This document shows positions 5,346 through 10,178 of a DNA stretch of 10,178 nucleotides, in pieces. Source of the DNA: Planctomycetota bacterium (GTDB taxonomy: Bacteria > Planctomycetota > UBA11346); contig JACDGQ010000075.1 in NCBI GenBank assembly GCA_013821615.1, forward strand, positions 1-10,178. The letters run 5' to 3'. The notes beneath the pieces were generated by a model, which did no database searches, was not told the DNA's origin, and saw nothing but the letters and a program-made list of their open reading frames with translations. The position numbers were made by a program, and so were the translations under genes. The number at the start of each line of letters is the position of its first letter. Position 1 is the first letter of the stretch.

Positions 5346-7754
5346 ATGAGCGCTGAACTGGCCGCACTCACCGTACGCGTGCGCAGCGGACACGTCGCAG
5401 CCTTCACCGAGCTGGTCGAGGCGTTGCATGACGAATTGCGCCTGTGGCTGGCCACCTACGCGCTTGATGCGGTGATGGTCGACGACGCGGCGCTGGCGGT
5501 GTGGTGCGCGGTGCGCCGCCGCCTCGCCGCATGCCCGGAGGCGCCGCTGCCATGGCTGCTCGCCGTGGCGCGGCCAGAACAGGCGCAGCGCTTGGCGGCG
5601 CCGACCGCGGATGCGCTGCGCCAGCTTCAGTCGCGTGTGGCAACGGCCGAGCTACAGGCGGTCGCCGTGCCGACCCTCGCCGTGGGGCATCAGGTGCGCG
5701 AGCGCCTGGGTCGCATGCCGTTGATGGCGCAGCGTCTGCTGCATCGCCACTATGCCGAGCAGCTGCCGATCGCCGCGCTCGCTGCCGCCCAGAACGTCCC
5801 GTTGGAGGACGTCGCCGACGCCCTGGTGATGGCGCGCAGCAGCCTCGACTGGCAGCCCGATGCCAGCGTCGGCGCCAGCGCGCATGGACCCTTCAGCGCG
5901 GTCATCGAAGAGCACCTCGCCGGCGTCCTGGATGAAGAGCTGCGCGGGCGCTTCACCGCCCAGGTTGTGGCCGACCGCGGGCGCGCTGCCACCTTCGTGC
6001 GGCAGGCGCGCCTCGATCTCGTGCTGCGCGCGTTGCTTGGACCACTGGGCGAGGACGCCGCGCGCGTGGTCGCCCACGCCGCCTGGGCGACGCTCGATGC
6101 GGGCGCGGGCGCCGAGCCTTTACCAGTGCCGGAGCTGCGCCGGGTGGAGGCGCCGCGCTCCCCATCCGAGCAGTTGCGGCGCATCGCCACGCCGGAGCAT
6201 GGCGCGCGGCGCGTAAGGCCTTCGGACGGGCTCTCCCATCCGCGCACGTCCGCGCCCGCGCAGGGCAGCTCGGGGCTGGTGGCGGGAGTGGTCGCCGGTG
6301 GCCTGATCCTGGTCGGCGGCATCGCGTTGATGCTGACCTGGGGACGGGGCGATCATCCGCGTGCGGTCGCCGCGCCGGTGGTGGTCCAGGCGCCCATCGC
6401 TGAAGTCCCAGCTGCGCCCGACAAGCATCCTGCGTCGCCTCCGCCGACCACGTTGGCAGCGCCGGTGCCGACCGCCGCGCGCTGGGTGCCGCGCAGCGAT
6501 GGGCAGGCGGTGTTCGTACGGGGCATCAACCTCGGCGGCGAGGGCGTGGTCATCGAGCGCAATCCCTGGATCGGCCAGCGCCAGGCGCTCGCCGGCGGGC
6601 TGGTCCTGGGGGCAGAGGCGGTCGCCGCGACCATTCCGCCGCTGAGCGGCGCCGGACTCGATTTCGACGGCAAGAGCATGCTTGAGCGCGGTATCATCGC
6701 CGGCGGCGGCCCGGTGCGGCTGAGCCAGGCCCTTCCCGCCGGGACCTACGAGATCACGCTGTGGGTGGCCGGTGACGGCGCCGCTGGCGCGGTCTCGCTG
6801 GTCGTCGGCGAGCGTACCGAGAGTGCGCCGCCGATGCCGGGCACGGCGTGGCGCCGGCTCGGACCCTATCGCACCACGCTGACCGGTACGCCCCTGGTGC
6901 TGACCATCAGCGGCCTGGGCCACGCGGTGGTCTCGGGCTTGACCCTGGCCACCATCGGCGCACCGGCGGCGCCCATCCCGCCGGTGGCGTTGCTGACCCT
7001 GCCGCAGGCGGATGCCATCCAGGATGCGAGCCGTCCATGTGATCTGCTCGCCGAGGTCGTGCCATCGTCTGCCGAGATCAGCACGGTGGCTTTCATGGAC
7101 GGGGATCAGGTGCTTGGCAGCGCCAGCCGACCGCCCTGGCGCCTCATCCTCGCTCCCCATCGGCTGCAGGCGCATGTCGCCGCATTCAGCGTGGTCGCCA
7201 CCGCTGCCGATGGCGGACGCACAACCTCGCCGCGGGTCGCGGTCAGCATCGTCGCCACGCCTGCCGGCGCGGGCACGATCCTGCACGAAAAGTGGCTGGA
7301 TATTTCCACCGACTCCTTGAAGACGGCGGCCACCAACCCCAAGCTGAAGGATGCGCCCGACCAGAGCGGCCCGTGGTCTGTGTTGGACGAGCCGCGCAAC
7401 GACGGGAAAGCCTATTATTCGCGTCTGCGTGGCTACCTGGTGCCACCACAGACTGGCACGTACGTGTTCTGGATCACCGCGGACAACGAAGGCGAACTCT
7501 CGCTCAGCAGCGACGAGAGTCCGGAGCATCGCAAGGTGCTGTGCTGGTCGTCGCGCAGCAAGTACGGGAACTGGGACGGCGGGAAACAGCGTTCCGCGCC
7601 CCTCACGCTGCAGGCGGGCAACCGCTATTATCTCGAGATCCGCCATCAGCAGGGCGCGGGCGACAGCCACTGCTCGGTCGGTTGGAAGCTGCCCGATGGC
7701 GGCATGGAACGGCCGATCCCGGGGATGCGGTTGTCGCCGTGGGTGGAGAAGTGA
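5346..7754 (+). CDS. Membrane-spanning ECF sigma/anti-sigma-like protein fused to malectin-like, Ig-like and PA14 domains
   Basis: The protein has 802 residues. The ATG at 5346 follows a G-rich Shine-Dalgarno (5333-5339) by six bases; a GTG at 5331 is a less likely start. In order: residues about 5-85 resemble sigma-70 region 2 (VRSGHVAAFTELVEALHDELRLWL); about 113-168 resemble region 4 (LGRMPLMAQRLLHRHY.EQLPIAALA...DALVMARSSL); about 183-232 resemble an anti-sigma or FecR-like N-terminal segment (HLAGVLDEELRGRFTAQVVADRGRAATFVRQARLD). A transmembrane helix lies at about 310-331, then a Pro/Ala-rich linker (340-378). A malectin/galactose-binding-like module covers about 385-537, a bacterial Ig-like module about 545-637, and a PA14 domain 643-797 (YSRLRGYLVPPQTGTYVFWI, GNRYYLEIRHQQGAGDSHCSVGW). 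N-inside topology is expected. It probably senses or binds a glycan outside and signals inside. The sigma modules are degenerate, so promoter recognition is doubtful. Confidence 0.85.
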   Translation: MSAELAALTVRVRSGHVAAFTELVEALHDELRLWLATYALDAVMVDDAALAVWCAVRRRLAACPEAPLPWLLAVARPEQAQRLAAPTADALRQLQSRVATAELQAVAVPTLAVGHQVRERLGRMPLMAQRLLHRHYAEQLPIAALAAAQNVPLEDVADALVMARSSLDWQPDASVGASAHGPFSAVIEEHLAGVLDEELRGRFTAQVVADRGRAATFVRQARLDLVLRALLGPLGEDAARVVAHAAWATLDAGAGAEPLPVPELRRVEAPRSPSEQLRRIATPEHGARRVRPSDGLSHPRTSAPAQGSSGLVAGVVAGGLILVGGIALMLTWGRGDHPRAVAAPVVVQAPIAEVPAAPDKHPASPPPTTLAAPVPTAARWVPRSDGQAVFVRGINLGGEGVVIERNPWIGQRQALAGGLVLGAEAVAATIPPLSGAGLDFDGKSMLERGIIAGGGPVRLSQALPAGTYEITLWVAGDGAAGAVSLVVGERTESAPPMPGTAWRRLGPYRTTLTGTPLVLTISGLGHAVVSGLTLATIGAPAAPIPPVALLTLPQADAIQDASRPCDLLAEVVPSSAEISTVAFMDGDQVLGSASRPPWRLILAPHRLQAHVAAFSVVATAADGGRTTSPRVAVSIVATPAGAGTILHEKWLDISTDSLKTAATNPKLKDAPDQSGPWSVLDEPRNDGKAYYSRLRGYLVPPQTGTYVFWITADNEGELSLSSDESPEHRKVLCWSSRSKYGNWDGGKQRSAPLTLQAGNRYYLEIRHQQGAGDSHCSVGWKLPDGGMERPIPGMRLSPWVEK

Positions 7755-8207
7755 GGGGTTGGCCGTGGACGCTCAGGGAACCAGGGGAGATGGTACGACG
7801 TGGCGGTAGCGGTTGGCCGCTGGCGAGCGGCGAGCGGCGAGTAGCGAGAAGCCTGTAGCGAGAGGCGCGAAGTGCGGGGGGAGAAGACGGGCGCCGGGAG
7901 CGGATTCGCGATCCGCACGTCCAAGCTCGTCCCATGGCGTGCGGAGTCCATCTGGTCCAGCAACGCGCCACACTCACCGGTCCCTTCGCCATCCGCCGTC
8001 ATCCCTGCCAGAGCGTCGGAGGGTGCACCGCGCTATCCCGGCGCTTCCCCGCAGACGTGCGCCGATCGTTGAACCGCCGCGCGGCCGCGCACGGAGCGTG
8101 GGCGCAGGACCTGGTGCTGGTGCACCCTCGTGAGCTCGGCGGCGCACAGCGCATCCGCAAGGCCCTTGCCGCGGGCGGGCGCGCGTGGATGCTGGCCAGT
8201 CACTGCC
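7755..8207. other. Intergenic region with a heptamer repeat and no supported gene
   Basis: No terminator with a T-run follows the fusion gene. Positions 7801-7870 hold the 7-base repeat listed separately. Open frames on both strands lack start signals and known domains. From about 8085 to 8205 one plus-strand frame has high third-position GC and protein-like content (QDLVLVHPRELGGAQRIRKA), but it has no convincing start and runs on into the next gene in another frame, so it is at most a gene remnant. Confidence 0.5.
7801..7870. repeat. Imperfect 7-bp tandem repeat (GGCGAGC type)
   Basis: About ten heptamers follow each other without a break in phase. The clearest are GGCGAGC at 7822 and 7829, GGCGAGT at 7836, AGCGAGA at 7843 and 7857, with AGCCTGT at 7850 and GGCGCGA at 7864. 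Those from 7801 to 7821 are more decayed (TGGCGGT, AGCGGTT, GGCCGCT). Heptamer repeats of this CTCGCTA/CTCGCCG type are found between genes in many GC-rich bacteria; they are probably replication-slippage products without a coding role. Confidence 0.75.
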
Positions 8208-10178
8208 ATGACTCTCTCCCATATGTATTGCTTTCAGGTGCGCAGCGCGGGTCCCCGCGAGCGCCGGCCACGTCAGGGCGTGCGCCCGTGCGGTCTGTCC
8301 AGCCAGCGCGTCCCGCTCGCGCTGTTGCTCGCGCTGGCCTGCGCGGGCGGCAGCGCAGTCGCGTCCGAGCCGCCGCCCACCTCGGGGGCGGATCCGGCCG
8401 GGCCGGTACTGGTGGTGCGCGCCTCCGATGTGCCGCGACTGCGCGCGCGCTTCGCGGCGAGCTGGTACGGGACGCTCGCGGCGCGTGCCCTCGACGACGC
8501 GGGCCGTCAACGTCTGCGTGACCTCATCGCTCAGGGCGCGGACCGCACCGGCATCGATCTGATGGGACTGTGCGCGCACCTCACCGGGCTCACCGTCGCC
8601 ATGGGCCAGGAAGCGGTCTTCCGCCTCGACCTCGATGCTCCGGCGGCGCCGCTGCTGCAGGGTGTTCCGGCCGCGGCCGCGCGCGACCGGCAGCGAGCCG
8701 ACCGCATCATCGCCCAGAACCTCGTCGCGTACGTGCGCATGCGGCTGGGTCAGAGTGATGACTACCACGCGGTGCAGGTGCCGGAGCGGGTTCCCGCCCA
8801 AGCCGCTGGCGATGGCGTGGTCCTAGGGCGCACGCGCACCCACTGGGGGACCGCCGCTCAGGATGGGGTGCTGCTTGCCCCCCGCGGCACAACGCTGCTC
8901 GGCGGCGCGGCCGCGGCGGAGCTGTCCGCGGTCGACGCCGACGCGGCCGATGCGACCGTCAAGGCGGACGCGCTGGCGCTGATCGCGTCTCTGGGTGTCC
9001 CCGGGGCGGTGGCTCTGGCGCGCGCGAGCGGCGTCGGCGCATTGCGGGGGGCGCTGAGTCTGGCCAGCGGACGCAGCGACGAGACCCTGGAGCTGCCCGG
9101 CGCCCACCTGCCGCTGCGCGCGCTGGATACCGCGGTGTTGGAGGCCGAGGTCCCGGCCGATGCGCTCGCGCTTTCGGCCATCGGCATCGATGGCACCGCG
9201 CTGGCGGCGCTGGCCGCACGCGTTGCCGCCGCTCCGCTGGTCGCGGACGCGTGGGGAACGGACACCCAGGTGCTCGCGCAGTTGGACGGTCCGGCGTGGC
9301 TGGCGATCACGCCCGGCCTGCCGCTACCGGATGCGGTCTTCGCGGTTCCGGCAGGGCCCGCGCTGGACGCGTGGCTGCACACCGCGTGGCCGGACGACGG
9401 CGGCAGGATCGAGGCAGCGCGCCAGGCTCCGGTCGAGATCACCCCGAGGTGGCCGGGCATGCCGTTGTGGATCCGGCGCAGTGCGCGCGCCTGGCTGGTG
9501 GCCACGGATGAGCACATCCTCGCCCACCTCGGCAATCCCGGCCTTGCCGGCCGCCTGCACACGCAGCACCACCTGCCCGCCGGCGCGCTCGCTCTCGCGC
9601 TGCAGGCCAACCAGGCGATCCTCCAGCGCGTCGGCGCGTTGGTGCCGATAGTGCGCGCGGCGCTCGCTCTGCATGCCCTCACCGGGGCGGCGCTGCCGGT
9701 GCCCTTCCTCGACGAGGTGGATGCTGCGGATGCCGGCGCCATCCTCGACCTGCTCGCCGCCGCCGCCGGGACCCCGCAGGTGCCGACGTCGCTGGCCTGG
9801 CTCGAGGCGGATGCGTCCGGGGTGACGATGCGCGGCCACGATCTGGTCATCGGCGCGGGCGTGTTGCCGACCGCGGCGGTGCTGGCGGCAGCGCTGCCCC
9901 AGGCTTTCCCCGACGCCACCATCCAGCTCCACCCGCTGCTCGCGGCGCTGATCATCGCCAACCACCATGCGGATCAGGGCGTGGAGCTCAGTTCGGACGT
10001 CCTCCTAACGTGGCGCCGCGCCATTGGCGGCATGCCGGCCATGCTGGAGCAGGCGTGCGCACTGGCGACCGGCAGTCCGTTCGCCGCGGTGCGCGCGGCC
10101 GCGCTCGAAGCATTGCCAGCCGCAAGCAGCGGCGCGGCGGATGCGCGCCTGCTGCCGTGGCTGCGCGCAGGCCTGGCC
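8208..10178 (+). CDS. Secreted Ala-rich protein of unknown function, partial at the right edge
   Basis: An open frame of 657 codons runs from the ATG at 8208 to the end of the window without a stop. Codon use is strongly GC3-biased, as in real genes here. Residues 35-52 (VPLALLLALACAGGSAVA) are the hydrophobic core and AVA cleavage site of a signal peptide, so the mature protein would begin SEPPP. The start is uncertain: no ribosome-binding site precedes 8208 or the ATG at 8223, and a GTG at 8280 would give a signal peptide of more normal length (28 residues). After it come PVLVVRASDVPRLRARFAAS and long Ala/Leu-rich alternating strand-helix stretches, similar in style to large exported proteins of planctomycetes that are annotated only as hypothetical. 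No catalytic motif or known domain was recognised. It follows the sigma/PA14 fusion gene on the same strand after 453 bases; a shared role in the envelope is possible but not shown. Confidence 0.75.
   Translation, partial: MTLSHMYCFQVRSAGPRERRPRQGVRPCGLSSQRVPLALLLALACAGGSAVASEPPPTSGADPAGPVLVVRASDVPRLRARFAASWYGTLAARALDDAGRQRLRDLIAQGADRTGIDLMGLCAHLTGLTVAMGQEAVFRLDLDAPAAPLLQGVPAAAARDRQRADRIIAQNLVAYVRMRLGQSDDYHAVQVPERVPAQAAGDGVVLGRTRTHWGTAAQDGVLLAPRGTTLLGGAAAAELSAVDADAADATVKADALALIASLGVPGAVALARASGVGALRGALSLASGRSDETLELPGAHLPLRALDTAVLEAEVPADALALSAIGIDGTALAALAARVAAAPLVADAWGTDTQVLAQLDGPAWLAITPGLPLPDAVFAVPAGPALDAWLHTAWPDDGGRIEAARQAPVEITPRWPGMPLWIRRSARAWLVATDEHILAHLGNPGLAGRLHTQHHLPAGALALALQANQAILQRVGALVPIVRAALALHALTGAALPVPFLDEVDAADAGAILDLLAAAAGTPQVPTSLAWLEADASGVTMRGHDLVIGAGVLPTAAVLAAALPQAFPDATIQLHPLLAALIIANHHADQGVELSSDVLLTWRRAIGGMPAMLEQACALATGSPFAAVRAAALEALPAASSGAADARLLPWLRAGLA

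Noticed and set aside
8085..8207. Coding-like stretch in a plus-strand frame (AQDLVLVHPREL...)
   Set aside because: There is no credible start, no stop before the next gene's frame and no recognisable family; left as a possible gene remnant.
8858..9961. Minus-strand open frame of 367 codons (Ala/Ser-rich) opposite the secreted protein gene
   Set aside because: It has no ribosome-binding site, no motif and low-complexity composition; the plus frame is longer, has a signal peptide and stays open for the whole stretch.
1..10178. CRISPR arrays, tRNA or rRNA genes, insertion sequences
   Set aside because: No regularly spaced direct repeats, cloverleaf-like segments, transposase motifs or terminal inverted repeats were seen on either strand.

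Overview
The window is GC-rich, densely coding bacterial DNA. Three genes point to the Planctomycetes or the wider PVC group (Verrucomicrobia, Lentisphaerae). These are a partial planctomycete-type cytochrome (PSCyt1 followed by the start of PSCyt2/DUF1549), a PAS-AraC regulator divergent from it, and a very large envelope protein that joins sigma-factor-like and anti-sigma-like modules to extracytoplasmic malectin-like, Ig-like and PA14 modules. The species cannot be named from the sequence alone.

Layout. Positions 1-529 (minus) hold the N-terminal part of the cytochrome/DUF1549 protein, which runs off the left edge. Positions 599-1384 (plus) encode the PAS-AraC regulator, separated from the cytochrome by only 69 bases; its promoter places the transcript start on the ATG. 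A strong hairpin terminator at 1541-1586 closes the converging minus-strand gene 1628-3733. That gene encodes a 701-residue secreted surface protein with a beta-rich repeat region, two tandem fibronectin type III domains and a C-terminal Cys-Gly-Gly-Gly/hydrophobic/Arg anchor. Positions 3903-4568 (minus) hold three very small genes in a row: a DUF3185 membrane protein, a 46-residue lysine-rich protein and a DUF1328 membrane protein. An AT-rich promoter region and a perfect 16-bp palindrome lie upstream of them. Positions 4764-5345 carry no gene I can support, but the last 75 bases can form two mutually exclusive hairpins just before the next gene.

The plus-strand gene 5346-7754 (802 residues) is the most unusual item. 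It has a cytoplasmic half resembling an ECF sigma factor (regions 2 and 4) followed by an anti-sigma-like segment, one transmembrane helix, a Pro-rich linker, and a carbohydrate-binding-type exterior. The residues a sigma factor needs for promoter recognition look eroded. Positions 7755-8207 are non-coding as far as I can tell and contain a 7-bp-period repeat. From about 8208 to the right edge (plus) runs a secreted Ala-rich protein of unknown function, cut by the window end.

How the parts may work together is inference. The left divergon looks like a regulator and a polysaccharide- or envelope-associated cytochrome under its control. The small-gene cluster resembles envelope-stress membrane proteins. 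The sigma/PA14 fusion looks like a one-piece transmembrane sensor, possibly acting with the secreted protein downstream.
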